The notes under the pieces: generated by a model
The model's input: only the letters and a program-made list of their open reading frames with translations
The model's database searches: none
Told to the model about the DNA's origin: nothing
Origin: Citreicella sp. C3M06
GTDB lineage: Bacteria > Pseudomonadota > Alphaproteobacteria > Rhodobacterales > Rhodobacteraceae
Direction of reading: 5' to 3'
Assembly (NCBI RefSeq): GCF_018860705.1
Contig: NZ_JAHKQA010000002.1
Span: 1-64,000 of the forward strand
Length of the DNA: 64,000 nt
Part shown: positions 17,326 to 26,179 of the stretch, one piece after another
Layout of the letters: each line of letters begins with the position of its first letter
Numbering within the stretch: position 1 is the first letter of the stretch
Position numbers and translations under genes: made by a program

Positions 17326-18066
17326 TCAGCTGCGATAATCCGATCCGATGCCGTCGATCGAGCGCAGATGCGCCTGCCATTCCAGTTCGAGATCGCCGTC
17401 TTCCTCGTTCATCTGCACATATTGCTGGTGCACCCGCGATGCGATGTCATCGGACACCATGCGCAACGGCTGCCCGCTGGAGGTGGCGGCGATCTGGATT
17501 TCGCAAGAGCGTTCGAGATAGAACATGTTGTTGAACATCTCGGCGGCGCTGCGCCCGGTGGCGATCAGCCCGTGATTGCGCAGCATCAGCACCGGGTGAT
17601 TGCCCATGTCGGCGACGATGCTGTCACGCTCTTCGAGATCCAGCGCGATGCCTTCGAAGTCATGGTAGCCGATGCGGTTGTGAAATTGCAGCGAGATCTG
17701 GTTGAGCGGCAAAAGCCCTGCTTCCATGCAGGACACCGCAACGCCCGCACGGGTGTGGGTGTGCATGATCCACGCCGCATCATGCCGGTGCATGTGCACC
17801 GCCGAATGGATGGTGAACCCCGCCGGGTTCACCCGGTGCGGGCTGCCATCGACCTTGTTGCCGTCGACGTCGATCTTGACCAGCGACGAGGCGGTGATCT
17901 CTTCCCAGCGCCAGCCATAGGGGTTGATCAGGAAATGCCCCTCTTCACCCGGCACGCGGGCGGTGATGTGGGTGTAGATCAGGTCGGTGAACTTGTGCAG
18001 CGCGGCCAGCCGATAGCAGGCGGCCAGCTCTTCGCGGGTTTTGCGTTCTTCGGGGGACATGGTCAT
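17326..18066 (-). CDS. Class II aldolase/adducin-domain protein
   Basis: A 246-residue member of the araD/fucA/adducin fold. The zinc histidines appear as HSAVHMHR, IMHTHTRAG and LRNHGLIATG, in the family order. Members are fuculose- or ribulose-phosphate aldolases and epimerases, but long-chain adducin-like ones are often of unknown activity. It sits 14 bases after the carnitine dehydrogenase fusion, so it is probably in the same transcript. Two starts are possible six bases apart (18066, or 18060, which has the better spacing to GGAAGAG). No known step of carnitine breakdown needs an aldolase, so its function is open. Confidence 0.88.
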   Translation of the reverse strand: MTMSPEERKTREELAACYRLAALHKFTDLIYTHITARVPGEEGHFLINPYGWRWEEITASSLVKIDVDGNKVDGSPHRVNPAGFTIHSAVHMHRHDAAWIMHTHTRAGVAVSCMEAGLLPLNQISLQFHNRIGYHDFEGIALDLEERDSIVADMGNHPVLMLRNHGLIATGRSAAEMFNNMFYLERSCEIQIAATSSGQPLRMVSDDIASRVHQQYVQMNEEDGDLELEWQAHLRSIDGIGSDYRS

Positions 18067-18080
18067 CTCTTCCGTTCTCG

Positions 18081-19502
18081 TCAGTTGCGATCGCCAACGG
18101 CGCCACCGGCACCCTCGGCGGGGCGCCCGGCATGGGCCGTGGCAAGGGTTTCAAGCGCCTGCGCCACATGCTGCTCGGGCGGACAGGCCCGGCGCGTGGT
18201 CAGATCGGTGTGAAGAAGCAGCGTTTCCAGCGTCGCCGCAAGGGTGCCGTCGTCTTTCATCACCCGGTGGAACAGTTTCATCGTCTTGCCCGCGCCGCTC
18301 AGAACCTGCGTGGTTACCGTCAGCATGGCGCCGCGCGCCACCTCGTCGAGATAGCGGATACGGGTGTCGACGGTGAAATAGCTTTTGCCGGATGCGATAT
18401 AGCCATCATCCGCCCCCACCAACCGCATCAGCCCATCGGTCGCCCATGTGCCCAGTTCAAGATAGGCCGCCTCGTTCATGTGGCCGTTGTAATCGGTCCA
18501 TGTCACCGGCACTGCGCGGCGCAGGGTGATCGGCAGACCATCAATCTCGCCGCCCATGGCCAGCGTCTGTTCATGCCCAACGATGACGCCGCCCGCGCCG
18601 CTGCCGGTGCGCCGCAAGCCGCGCAGGATCGCCACGAGATTGTCATCGCGCAGCCGTTCCAGCTCGCGGATCGACAGATGCCCGGATTGCGCATCGGACT
18701 GGCTGGTGATGGCTGCGATCAGCGCTTCGTCAAGCTCGGGCACATCCATCAGCTTGGTCCAAGGCCAGTGCAGCGACGGGCCGAACTGTTCCAAATAGCT
18801 TTGCATTCCTGCCTCGCCGCCCGCGATGCGGTAGGTTTCGAACAGGCCCATCTGCGCCCAGCGAAGGCCAAAGCTCATGCGGATGGTGTCGTCGATCTCG
18901 GCAGTGGTGGCAATGCCGTCCCTGAGCATCCACAGCGCCTCGCGCCAGACCGCTTCCTGAAAGCGGTTGCCGATGAAGGCGTCGATTTCCTTTCGCAGCA
19001 CCAGCGGATGCATCCCGATCGAAACCACGACCGGCAATGCCTTGTCGCACAGCGCAGCCTCCCCCGAGATCTCGGCGAGAGGCAAAAGATAGACCGGGTT
19101 GAACGGGTGCACCACCACCACCGGCGCGCCGCCCGAGGCCAGATCGCTGGCCTTGAACCCCGAGGTGGACGAGGCGATGAAGCCGCCCTTTGGCAGCGCC
19201 TCGGTGATCTGGGCATAGACCTTGTGCTTGAGCTCCAGCCGTTCGGAGACGCTTTCCTGCACCCAGTCCGCACCGCTCACCGCTTCCTTGATAGAGGCGC
19301 AGAATGTCAGCTTGCCCTCGGGCGGCAGCGGACGGTCATAGAGCGCGGGCAGCGAGGCGCGGGCGTTGTCCAGCACCTCGCCGATCTTGCGCGCCGCTTG
19401 CGGGTCGGGATCGAACACCGCAACGTCCCAGCCATTGAGCAAAAACCGCGCAGCCCAGCCGCCGCCGATGACGCCGCCACCAATGATCGCGGCGCGGCTC
19501 AT
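18081..19502 (-). CDS. lcdH: L-carnitine dehydrogenase / betainyl-CoA thioesterase fusion
   Basis: A 473-residue two-domain enzyme. Residues 1 to about 320 form a 3-hydroxyacyl-CoA-dehydrogenase-type domain: NAD loop IGGGVIGGGWAARFLLNG, SSTSGF, and the catalytic His in VVVHPFNPVYLLPL. It would oxidise L-carnitine to 3-dehydrocarnitine. Residues about 333-460 are a hot-dog thioesterase (TWTDYNGHMNEAAYLE), assigned to betainyl-CoA hydrolysis giving glycine betaine. The same fusion is known in other bacteria; elsewhere the two activities are separate CdhA and CdhB. Its ATG overlaps the stop of the BKACE gene upstream (ATGA), directly linking oxidation, cleavage and hydrolysis. The assignment rests on fold plus neighbours. 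Confidence 0.9.
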   Translation of the reverse strand: MSRAAIIGGGVIGGGWAARFLLNGWDVAVFDPDPQAARKIGEVLDNARASLPALYDRPLPPEGKLTFCASIKEAVSGADWVQESVSERLELKHKVYAQITEALPKGGFIASSTSGFKASDLASGGAPVVVVHPFNPVYLLPLAEISGEAALCDKALPVVVSIGMHPLVLRKEIDAFIGNRFQEAVWREALWMLRDGIATTAEIDDTIRMSFGLRWAQMGLFETYRIAGGEAGMQSYLEQFGPSLHWPWTKLMDVPELDEALIAAITSQSDAQSGHLSIRELERLRDDNLVAILRGLRRTGSGAGGVIVGHEQTLAMGGEIDGLPITLRRAVPVTWTDYNGHMNEAAYLELGTWATDGLMRLVGADDGYIASGKSYFTVDTRIRYLDEVARGAMLTVTTQVLSGAGKTMKLFHRVMKDDGTLAATLETLLLHTDLTTRRACPPEQHVAQALETLATAHAGRPAEGAGGAVGDRN

Positions 19503-20422
19503 GCGGCGGCCTCGGCGGGGGCGCGCTTGGTCAGACCCAGCAGGTCGCGCACCTCTTGCGGGCCGATCAGCGAGGCGCCCATGTTGCTCAGCAGGCTGGC
19601 CGCCTTGTCGACCAGTTGCGCGTTCGTCGCCATCACGCCGCGTTCCAGATACAGGTTGTCTTCAAGACCAACGCGCACATTGCCCCCCGCCAGCGCGGCG
19701 GCGGCGACATAGGGCATCTGGTCGCGCCCAAGGCTGAAGGCCGACCAGTTCCAGTTCGAGGGAACGTTATTCACCATCGCCATGAAAGTGTTGAGATCAT
19801 TCGGCGCGCCCCAAGGAACGCCCATGCACAGCTGCACCAGCGCCGGATCTTCGAGCACGCCTTCCTTCACCAGTTGGCGCGCGAACCACAGGTGGCCGGT
19901 GTCAAAGGCCTCGATCTCGGGCTTTACACCCAGATCGGTCATCTGCTGGCCCATGGCGCGCAGCATCCCCGGCGTATTGGTCATGACGTAGGTGTCATCG
20001 CCAAAGTTCATCGACCCGCAATCGAGCGTGCACAGTTCCGGCAGGCAGGCGCGGATATGCGCCATGCGCTCGGTTGCACCGGCCATGTCGGTATTGGCCC
20101 GGTCCAGCGCCATCGGCGTTTCAGCGCCGCCAAAGGTCAGATCGCCCCCGACCCCGGCGGTCAGGTTCAGCACCACATCCACATCGGAGGCGCGGATGCG
20201 GTCGGTCAGTTCGCGATAATAGCCAAGGTCGCGGCAGGGCGCGCCGGTTTCCGGGTCGCGCACGTGGCAATGCACGATGGCGGCCCCGGCCTTGGCCGCA
20301 TCAATCGCGGCCTCGGCGATTTCGGCGGGCGAGCGCGGCACGAGGCGGCTCTTGTCCTGCGTGGCCCCTGCCCCGGTGATCGCGGCGGTGAGGAACAGCT
20401 TGCGGTTCATTTCAAGAGGCAT
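19499..20422 (-). CDS. BKACE-family 3-dehydrocarnitine cleavage enzyme
   Basis: A 307-residue TIM-barrel zinc enzyme of the beta-keto acid cleavage (BKACE, DUF849) family. The N-terminal TAAITGAGA and the metal pair H51/H53 in IVHCHVRDPETG are present, as is the late glutamate in RVGLEDNLYL. In the carnitine pathway the member called CdhC condenses 3-dehydrocarnitine with acetyl-CoA to give betainyl-CoA and acetoacetate. The overlap with the carnitine dehydrogenase/thioesterase fusion makes this substrate far more likely than 3-keto-5-aminohexanoate, the family's first known substrate. The start is ATG 20422; an internal ATG at 20410 is an alternative. Confidence 0.92.
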   Translation of the reverse strand: MPLEMNRKLFLTAAITGAGATQDKSRLVPRSPAEIAEAAIDAAKAGAAIVHCHVRDPETGAPCRDLGYYRELTDRIRASDVDVVLNLTAGVGGDLTFGGAETPMALDRANTDMAGATERMAHIRACLPELCTLDCGSMNFGDDTYVMTNTPGMLRAMGQQMTDLGVKPEIEAFDTGHLWFARQLVKEGVLEDPALVQLCMGVPWGAPNDLNTFMAMVNNVPSNWNWSAFSLGRDQMPYVAAAALAGGNVRVGLEDNLYLERGVMATNAQLVDKAASLLSNMGASLIGPQEVRDLLGLTKRAPAEAAA

Positions 20423-20436
20423 GGCGTTTCCTTTCC

Positions 20437-21222
20437 TTACCGGCCCTTCCAGACCGGATCGCGCTTTTCGGCAAAGGCGCGGGCGCCTTCCTTTTGATCT
20501 TCGGAGCGGTACAGCCGTTCGACGGCTTCGAACTGGCTGCGGGTGATGCGGTTAAGCGCATCCTGAAATTTCATGTCCTCGGCCTCGCGGGCGATCTCCT
20601 TGATCGCAGCAAAAACCAGCGGCGGCCCGGCGGCCAGATCGTCGGCCATCTTGCGCGCCTGCGCCATCAGCTCGGCGGCGGGCACGATGCGGTTGATCAG
20701 CCCCCAGCGATGCGCTTCCTCGGCATCGAACCAGCGGCCCGTGAACAGCAACTCCATCGCGATGTGATAGGGGATGCGCTTGGGCAGCTTCAGCGTTGCG
20801 GCATCGGCCACGGTGCCCGAGTTGATCTCGGGCAGGGCAAACGTGGCGTGATCGGCGGCAAGGATGATGTCGGCGCTGATCGCCAGTTCCAGCCCGCCGC
20901 CGCAGGCGATGCCGTTGACGGCAGCAATCACCGGCTTGTTGAGCCCGCGCAATTCCTGCAAGCCGCCAAAGCCGCCCTTGCCGTAATCGGCATCGGGGCC
21001 TTCGCCCTCTGCCGCCGCCTTGAGATCCCATCCGGGGCAAAAGAATTTTGCGCCCGCGCCGGTGATGATCGCCACGCGCAGCTCGGGGTCATCGCGAAAT
21101 TCGGTGAAGATCTCGCCCAGTTCCTGACTGGTGGCCATGTCGATGGCGTTGGCCTTGGGCCGGTTCAGCGTAACTTCAAGCACCGCGCCGCGGCGCTCGG
21201 TGAGCACGTTGTGATAAGTCAT
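20437..21222 (-). CDS. caiD: Crotonobetainyl-CoA hydratase CaiD
   Basis: A 261-residue crotonase-fold enzyme that hydrates crotonobetainyl-CoA to L-carnitinyl-CoA. Recognition is strong: the stretches NRPKANAIDM, FRDDPELRVAIITGAG, GWDLKAAAEGEGPDAD and the C-terminal AFAEKRDPVWKGR closely follow E. coli CaiD as I remember it. The oxyanion-hole segments and CGGGLELAISAD are intact. ATG 21222 overlaps the stop of the acyl-CoA synthetase gene by ATGA; the longer reading frame upstream is a shadow of that gene. CaiD ties this island to carnitine and gamma-butyrobetaine CoA-thioester chemistry. Confidence 0.94.
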   Translation of the reverse strand: MTYHNVLTERRGAVLEVTLNRPKANAIDMATSQELGEIFTEFRDDPELRVAIITGAGAKFFCPGWDLKAAAEGEGPDADYGKGGFGGLQELRGLNKPVIAAVNGIACGGGLELAISADIILAADHATFALPEINSGTVADAATLKLPKRIPYHIAMELLFTGRWFDAEEAHRWGLINRIVPAAELMAQARKMADDLAAGPPLVFAAIKEIAREAEDMKFQDALNRITRSQFEAVERLYRSEDQKEGARAFAEKRDPVWKGR

Positions 21223-23261
21223 GCGCTCTCTTCCATTCTGATTAGGGCATCCGCCGCAACCGCCCCGCAGGCACGGCAGATCAGCGGGTTGATTTCGATC
21301 TCGTGCAGCCGGTCGGCATGGGTCTGCACCATATCCTGAAGCGCCAGCACGGTGTCCAGCACCGCGTCCAGATCCGCCCCCGGACGGCCTCGATAGCCAG
21401 TCAGCAGCGCGCCAGTGCGCAGCCCGCTCAGGGCGTTGCGGATCTCGTCGCGGCTGGCGGGGATCAGCAGCGAGGCGGTGTCGCGGATCAGCTCGGTCAG
21501 GATGCCGCCCAGCCCCAGCGTCAGCACAAAGCCATGCGCCGCATCGCGGGTGACCCCGATCAGCAGTTCCGCGACGGTGCCGGTGATCATCTCTTCGACC
21601 AGAAAGCTTTGCGCGGGCATATTTGCCGCCGCCTGTGTCACCGCCTGAGCGCTGCCAAGGTTCAGCGCCACCGCCCCGGCTTCGGTCTTGTGGGCGATGC
21701 CTTCGCCCTTGAGCACCACCGGAAAGCCAATCTGCGCCGCGCTGGACCCGGCGCTTTGTGCGCAAGCAGCACGGGTCGATTTCGGCACGCGGATGCCAGC
21801 CTGAGACAACAGCGCCTTGGCCTCGGCTTCGGAAAACACCCGGCTTGCCCCGTGGCCGCCCTGTGGCATCAGCACCGGCGCGGAGCCCTTCGCCCCCTGC
21901 CCGATCTGCGCCGCGGCGCGGATTGCGCGCAGCGCGTCGGCCATGCCGCACAGCGGGGTGATGCCCATCTGTATCGCCTTGGTCGCGACGGATTCGGGCA
22001 GCCCTTCGGCCAGCAGCGACACCAGCGCCATCGGCGTGCCGGTGGCCTGCCGGGTTGCGGCGACGGCGCGCAGCACCTGATCATATTCGGGCGCGGCAAA
22101 GCGATCGTCGCGCGGGTAATCCAGCACCACGCAGCCAAGCGCCAGATCGGCGTTGCACAGCGCGGTAAAGGTGGCGGTCAGCGCATCCTCGTCGCCCCAG
22201 ATATAGGTGTTGTAATCCAGTGGGTTGGCCAGCGCGACCTTGGGACCGAGCGCGGCGCGCAGGGCGGATTTCCGGGTCTCGTCCAAGGCGGGATACTCTA
22301 TCCCCACGACCTCGCCCATATCGGCCATCAGCGACGCTTCTCCGCCAGAGCAGGAGGCCGAGGCGATGCGAACCGAGGCCAGCCCGCCGGTGACATGCAG
22401 CAGCTTGAGCGTCTCGACCAGTTCCGACGCGGTGTCGACCTGCGCCATGCCAAGACGGCGCAGCAAGGCCCGCGCGCCCGCGTCGCTTCCGGTGAGCGAG
22501 GCGGTGTGCGACACCGCCGCCTCCTGCGCCTGCTGCGACGATCCAACCTTGAGCGCGACGATGGGCTTGCCCAGTTCCTGCGCGCGCCGGGCCAGCCGTT
22601 CGAACGCAGGCAGATCGCTGATGCCTTCGATATGCAGGCCAAGCGCGGTGATGCGCGGATCTTCGAGCAGGGCAATGCCCAGATCCGCCATCGAGGTCTG
22701 CGCCTGATTTCCTGCCGCGACCACGGCGGCCAGCGGCAGGCCCCGGCGCTGCATGGTGAGGTTGATCAGCACGTTGGACGATTGGCCGATGACGGCAACG
22801 CCGCTGTCGCAGGGCACCAGCCCGTGCCGGTCGGGCCACAGCGCCACGCCATCCAGCGCGTTGACGATGCCGTAGCAATTGGGCCCAAGGATGCGCATCT
22901 TGCCCGCCGCCGCGACCAGCTGCGCCTGCAGGGCATCGCCGTCGGACAGCTCTGAAATTGCTTCGCTGAACCCGGCGGCAAAGCACACCGCCCCGCCGCA
23001 GCCCATCGCCGACAGCTCGCCCGCGATCTGCACCGACAGCTCGCGGTTGACCCCGATAAACGCCGCATCCGGCGTGCCCGGCAGCGAAGCAAGATCGGGA
23101 TAGGCCGGCAAACCGCCGACCTGCGATTTCTTCGGATGCACCGGCCAGATCGGCCCGGAAAAGCCGGTATCGCGGCATTGGCGCACCACGCTTTCACACC
23201 ATGTGCCGCCGCCAATGACCACGATGGCCCTTGGCGACAGGAAGCGGCTCAGCGGTTCCAT
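21219..23261 (-). CDS. NDP-forming acyl-CoA synthetase (acetate-CoA ligase family)
   Basis: A 680-residue protein combining the two halves of ADP-forming acyl-CoA synthetases. It has an N-terminal CoA-binding domain (AIVVIGGGTW) and succinyl-CoA-synthetase-like domains to about 460. The phosphohistidine region is in the middle (VSHTASLTGSDAG), followed by an ATP-grasp domain to the end (FPVVLKGEGIAHKTEAGAVALNL). It forms or cleaves a CoA thioester reversibly with ATP/ADP. Next to caiD and an acyl-CoA dehydrogenase it likely activates gamma-butyrobetaine, crotonobetaine or carnitine, replacing CaiC/CaiB, neither of which is seen. It is four bases from the acyl-CoA dehydrogenase gene. Confidence 0.9.
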   Translation of the reverse strand: MEPLSRFLSPRAIVVIGGGTWCESVVRQCRDTGFSGPIWPVHPKKSQVGGLPAYPDLASLPGTPDAAFIGVNRELSVQIAGELSAMGCGGAVCFAAGFSEAISELSDGDALQAQLVAAAGKMRILGPNCYGIVNALDGVALWPDRHGLVPCDSGVAVIGQSSNVLINLTMQRRGLPLAAVVAAGNQAQTSMADLGIALLEDPRITALGLHIEGISDLPAFERLARRAQELGKPIVALKVGSSQQAQEAAVSHTASLTGSDAGARALLRRLGMAQVDTASELVETLKLLHVTGGLASVRIASASCSGGEASLMADMGEVVGIEYPALDETRKSALRAALGPKVALANPLDYNTYIWGDEDALTATFTALCNADLALGCVVLDYPRDDRFAAPEYDQVLRAVAATRQATGTPMALVSLLAEGLPESVATKAIQMGITPLCGMADALRAIRAAAQIGQGAKGSAPVLMPQGGHGASRVFSEAEAKALLSQAGIRVPKSTRAACAQSAGSSAAQIGFPVVLKGEGIAHKTEAGAVALNLGSAQAVTQAAANMPAQSFLVEEMITGTVAELLIGVTRDAAHGFVLTLGLGGILTELIRDTASLLIPASRDEIRNALSGLRTGALLTGYRGRPGADLDAVLDTVLALQDMVQTHADRLHEIEINPLICRACGAVAADALIRMEESA

Positions 23262-23264
23262 GGA

Positions 23265-24425
23265 TCAGGCTCCGAGCGGGCGAAACAGTTCGCGGCTGAT
23301 GATGTGACGCTGAATTTCCGAGGTGCCGTCCCAGATGCGTTCGACGCGGGCATCGCGCCAGAACCGCTCGATGGGCAGTTCGTCCATCAGCCCCATGCCG
23401 CCGTGAATCTGCAACGCCGCATCGGTGACCCGCGCCAGCATTTCCGACGCATAAAGCTTGGCCGAAGCGATCTCGCGGTTGGCGGGCAGGCCCTGGTCGA
23501 GCCGCCAGGCCGAGGATAGCGTCAGCAGATCGGCGGCGTCAATTTCGGTGATCATGTCGGCGATCTGAAAGCTGATGCCCTGAAACTTGCCGATGGGCTG
23601 GCCGAACTGGCTGCGCTCGGCGGCATAGCTCAGCGCATGGTCGAACACCCGGCGGGCGCGGCCCACCGCCATGGTCGCCACGGTGATCCGGGTGGCATAG
23701 AGCCATTCGTTCATCACCGCGAAGCCACCGTCGATCTCGCCCAGCACCTGCGCATCGGGCAGGCGGCAATTGTCGAAATACAGGATGCAGTTCTTGTAGC
23801 CACGATGCGAGACCGAGTTGTAGCCGTTCGCCACCTCGAACCCCGGGGTGTCGCGATCGACCAGAAAGCAGGTGATGCGCTTTTTCGGGCCACGCGGGGT
23901 TTCATCGACGCCGGTGGCGACGAAGACGATAAAGAAATCCGCGTGATCGGCGCCCGAGATGAAATGCTTTGAGCCGTTGACCACCCAGTCGCCGCCATCG
24001 CGGGTGGCAGTGCATTTCATGCCGCGCACATCCGATCCCGCATCCGGCTCGGTCATCGCCAGCGCGTCCATCCGCTCGCCGCGCACGGCGGGCATCAGGT
24101 AGCGGTCGATCTGCTCGCCTTCGCAGGCCATCAGGATATTCTGCGGGCGGCCAAAGAAATGCGTCAGCGCCATCGAACCACGGCCCAGCTCGCGTTCCAC
24201 CAGCGCGAATTCCAGATGCGACAGCCCCGGCCCGCCGACGCTTTCGGGGAAGTTCGAGGCGTAAAAGCCAAGGTCGATGACCTTCTGCTTGATGTCCTGC
24301 GCGATCTCGGCAGGGACTTCGCCGGTGCGCTCGACCAGCGCCTCATGGGGGTAGATCTCGTTTTCGACGAAGCTGCGGACGGTGGAGACGATCATCTCCT
24401 GTTCATCGGTCAGACCAAAATGCAT
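23265..24425 (-). CDS. Acyl-CoA dehydrogenase (probable gamma-butyrobetainyl-CoA dehydrogenase)
   Basis: A 386-residue FAD flavoenzyme with the standard acyl-CoA dehydrogenase layout. FAD/substrate contacts are in AMTEPDAGSDVRGM and the catalytic-base region in the C-terminal helical domain. The C-terminal signatures AERSQFGQPIGKFQ, QIHGGMGLMDELPIERFWRDARVERI and the IWDGTSEIQRHII loop are all present. By context it would oxidise gamma-butyrobetainyl-CoA to crotonobetainyl-CoA; this is inference, and it is not closely similar to E. coli CaiA. I start at ATG 24425 (MHFGLTDEQEM), the usual family N-terminus; the 18-residue upstream extension is not family-like, though the ribosome site is weak. 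Confidence 0.92.
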   Translation of the reverse strand: MHFGLTDEQEMIVSTVRSFVENEIYPHEALVERTGEVPAEIAQDIKQKVIDLGFYASNFPESVGGPGLSHLEFALVERELGRGSMALTHFFGRPQNILMACEGEQIDRYLMPAVRGERMDALAMTEPDAGSDVRGMKCTATRDGGDWVVNGSKHFISGADHADFFIVFVATGVDETPRGPKKRITCFLVDRDTPGFEVANGYNSVSHRGYKNCILYFDNCRLPDAQVLGEIDGGFAVMNEWLYATRITVATMAVGRARRVFDHALSYAAERSQFGQPIGKFQGISFQIADMITEIDAADLLTLSSAWRLDQGLPANREIASAKLYASEMLARVTDAALQIHGGMGLMDELPIERFWRDARVERIWDGTSEIQRHIISRELFRPLGA

Positions 24426-24507
24426 GTTGCACCGTGTAGTTGAATTGAAAGGGTCAGGATGTTGCGGGCGGCTCGACACGGGTCGCGCCGCCGGGGGTTG
24501 GAATGGC

Positions 24508-25320
24508 TCATCGCGCGCGGGCCTCCTTGCGCATCAGCATTGCGGCGCGCAGCACCACCAACAAGGTGACCACGCCGATCAGCAGCACCGAAAGCGCCGC
24601 AATCGACGGATCGACATTGTCGCGCAGCCCCATCCACATGCGCCGCGGCAAGGTGATGGTTTCGACCGAGGTCACGAACAGAGTCACGCCGATCTCGTCC
24701 CAGCTGAGCAGGAAGCACAGGAAGAAAGCGCCCAGCAGGCCAAAGCGGATGTTGGGCAGGATCACGCCAAAGATCCGCGTCGGCACCGCCGCGCCCATGG
24801 ATTGCGCCGCAAGATCCATGCGCCGGTCGATCTGGCTGAGCGAGACCATGATGACCACCACCGCATAGGGCACGATCATCACCGTATGGGCCAGCACCAC
24901 GCCGCCCAGCTTGTCATAGGCGATGATGTCGTTCCACTGCGTGAGCTTGGTGAGAAAGAAATACAGCGTCAGCGACGACACCACCGGCGGCGCCACCATC
25001 GGCAGCAGCACGAAGCCGGTCATCAGCCCCGCAAGGCGCGGGCGCAGCATCCAGATGCCGATGCAGAACGCCGCCGCAAGGATCACCGCAAGCGCGCTGG
25101 CGATCACCCCGACCTGCACCGAGGTCAGAATGCTGCGCAGCCATGCCGGGTCTTCGATCAGGGCTGCGTAGTGGCGCAGGGAATAATTCCCGTCGGGCAG
25201 GCTGAGGTAACGGCGCGAGGTAAAGCTGACCGGCACCACCGCGATCAGCGGCATCAGCAGGAACAGCGCGACCAGCGCGGTCAGCAGGGTGGCGATGCGG
25301 CCGGGGCGCAGTGTGATCAT
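24508..25320 (-). CDS. ABC transporter permease, PotC type
   Basis: A 270-residue inner-membrane permease with six predicted helices and the EAA loop AAQSMGAAVPTRIFGVILPNI. It belongs to the spermidine/putrescine/2-aminoethylphosphonate-type importers. ATG 25320 overlaps the stop of the partner permease by ATGA; the longer frame upstream is a shadow of that gene. Together with the following three genes it makes a complete importer, whose substrate by context is carnitine, gamma-butyrobetaine or another quaternary amine. Confidence 0.92.
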   Translation of the reverse strand: MITLRPGRIATLLTALVALFLLMPLIAVVPVSFTSRRYLSLPDGNYSLRHYAALIEDPAWLRSILTSVQVGVIASALAVILAAAFCIGIWMLRPRLAGLMTGFVLLPMVAPPVVSSLTLYFFLTKLTQWNDIIAYDKLGGVVLAHTVMIVPYAVVVIMVSLSQIDRRMDLAAQSMGAAVPTRIFGVILPNIRFGLLGAFFLCFLLSWDEIGVTLFVTSVETITLPRRMWMGLRDNVDPSIAALSVLLIGVVTLLVVLRAAMLMRKEARAR

Positions 25321-26126
25321 TTCGCCATCTCCCCGTAGCGGCGCATCAGCAGCACCAGAATGCCACCCACCGCGATCATCAGGATCACGCTCATCGCGGC
25401 GGCCATGCCCCATTGCGGGATCTGGAAGATCCACAGGTAGATCAGCTCGGCGATCAGCACCGACTGCCCGCCTCCCAGCAAGGCCGGGGTCACGAAGAAG
25501 CCGATGGAAAACACAAAGACCAGCAGCGTCGCGCCGATGATGCCGCTGGCGGTCATCGGCAGGAACGCCTGCCAGAAGATCCGCAGCCGCGAGGCGCCCA
25601 TGCCATCGGCGGCGATCAGCACCCGCTCATCGACGTTGCGCATGGCGGTGGCCAGCGGAAACACCGCGAAGGGGATCAGGTAATGCGACATGCCGACGAT
25701 CACCGCGAATTCGTTGCGGGTCATCTGAAGCGAGGTTTCGATCAGGCCCATGTCTTTCAGCCACGTGTTGAGCAGCCCCCGGTTGGACAGCATCGACAAC
25801 CAGCCGAAGGCCCGGCTGAGCACGGAAATCCAGAACGGGATCATGATGCACAGCTCGGTGATGCTGCGCACCATCGGGCGGCCCCGCACCCAGAGCAGGG
25901 TGATGACATAGGCCGCCGCCACCGATACCACGGTGACGATGGTGCAGATCCGCAAGGTGCGCCAGATCACGCCCTGTGTCAGCGGATCGGACAGCACGTG
26001 GCTGTACTGGGCCAGCCCCGGATCGGGATCGGTAAAGCTTAGCTGCATGATCCCGAGAAACGGCAGCAGGTAGCTACAGCCCAGAAACAGCAGCACCGGG
26101 CAGGTCAGGAAAAGATGGGCACGCAT
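25317..26126 (-). CDS. ABC transporter permease, PotB type
   Basis: A 269-residue integral membrane permease, first of the permease pair. Six hydrophobic helices can be traced, and the EAA coupling loop is in IAADGMGASRLRIFWQAFLPM. It is coupled translationally to the PotC-type gene. A short hairpin at 26142-26165 separates it from the binding-protein gene upstream. Confidence 0.92.
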   Translation of the reverse strand: MRAHLFLTCPVLLFLGCSYLLPFLGIMQLSFTDPDPGLAQYSHVLSDPLTQGVIWRTLRICTIVTVVSVAAAYVITLLWVRGRPMVRSITELCIMIPFWISVLSRAFGWLSMLSNRGLLNTWLKDMGLIETSLQMTRNEFAVIVGMSHYLIPFAVFPLATAMRNVDERVLIAADGMGASRLRIFWQAFLPMTASGIIGATLLVFVFSIGFFVTPALLGGGQSVLIAELIYLWIFQIPQWGMAAAMSVILMIAVGGILVLLMRRYGEMAK

Positions 26127-26141
26127 GTCGGCTCCTTGGTG

Positions 26142-26165
26142 CCGCCCTGCAACCTTGCGGGGCGG
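26142..26165 (-). terminator. Intercistronic hairpin after the binding-protein gene
   Basis: CCGCCCTGCAA (26142-26152) and TTGCGGGGCGG (26155-26165) pair over 11 positions with one wobble and a tiny loop. It lies between the binding-protein stop and the permease start. Such hairpins often stabilise or partly terminate behind the highly expressed binding-protein message. Confidence 0.5.
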
Positions 26166-26179
26166 TCGGGGGCAAGAGG

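Noticed and set aside
18132-19712. 526-codon plus-strand frame opposite the carnitine dehydrogenase
   Set aside because: A GC-driven shadow of real minus-strand genes. No motif, start signal or family.
21303-22955. 550-codon plus-strand frame opposite the acyl-CoA synthetase
   Set aside because: Antisense shadow with composition typical of high-GC complement frames.
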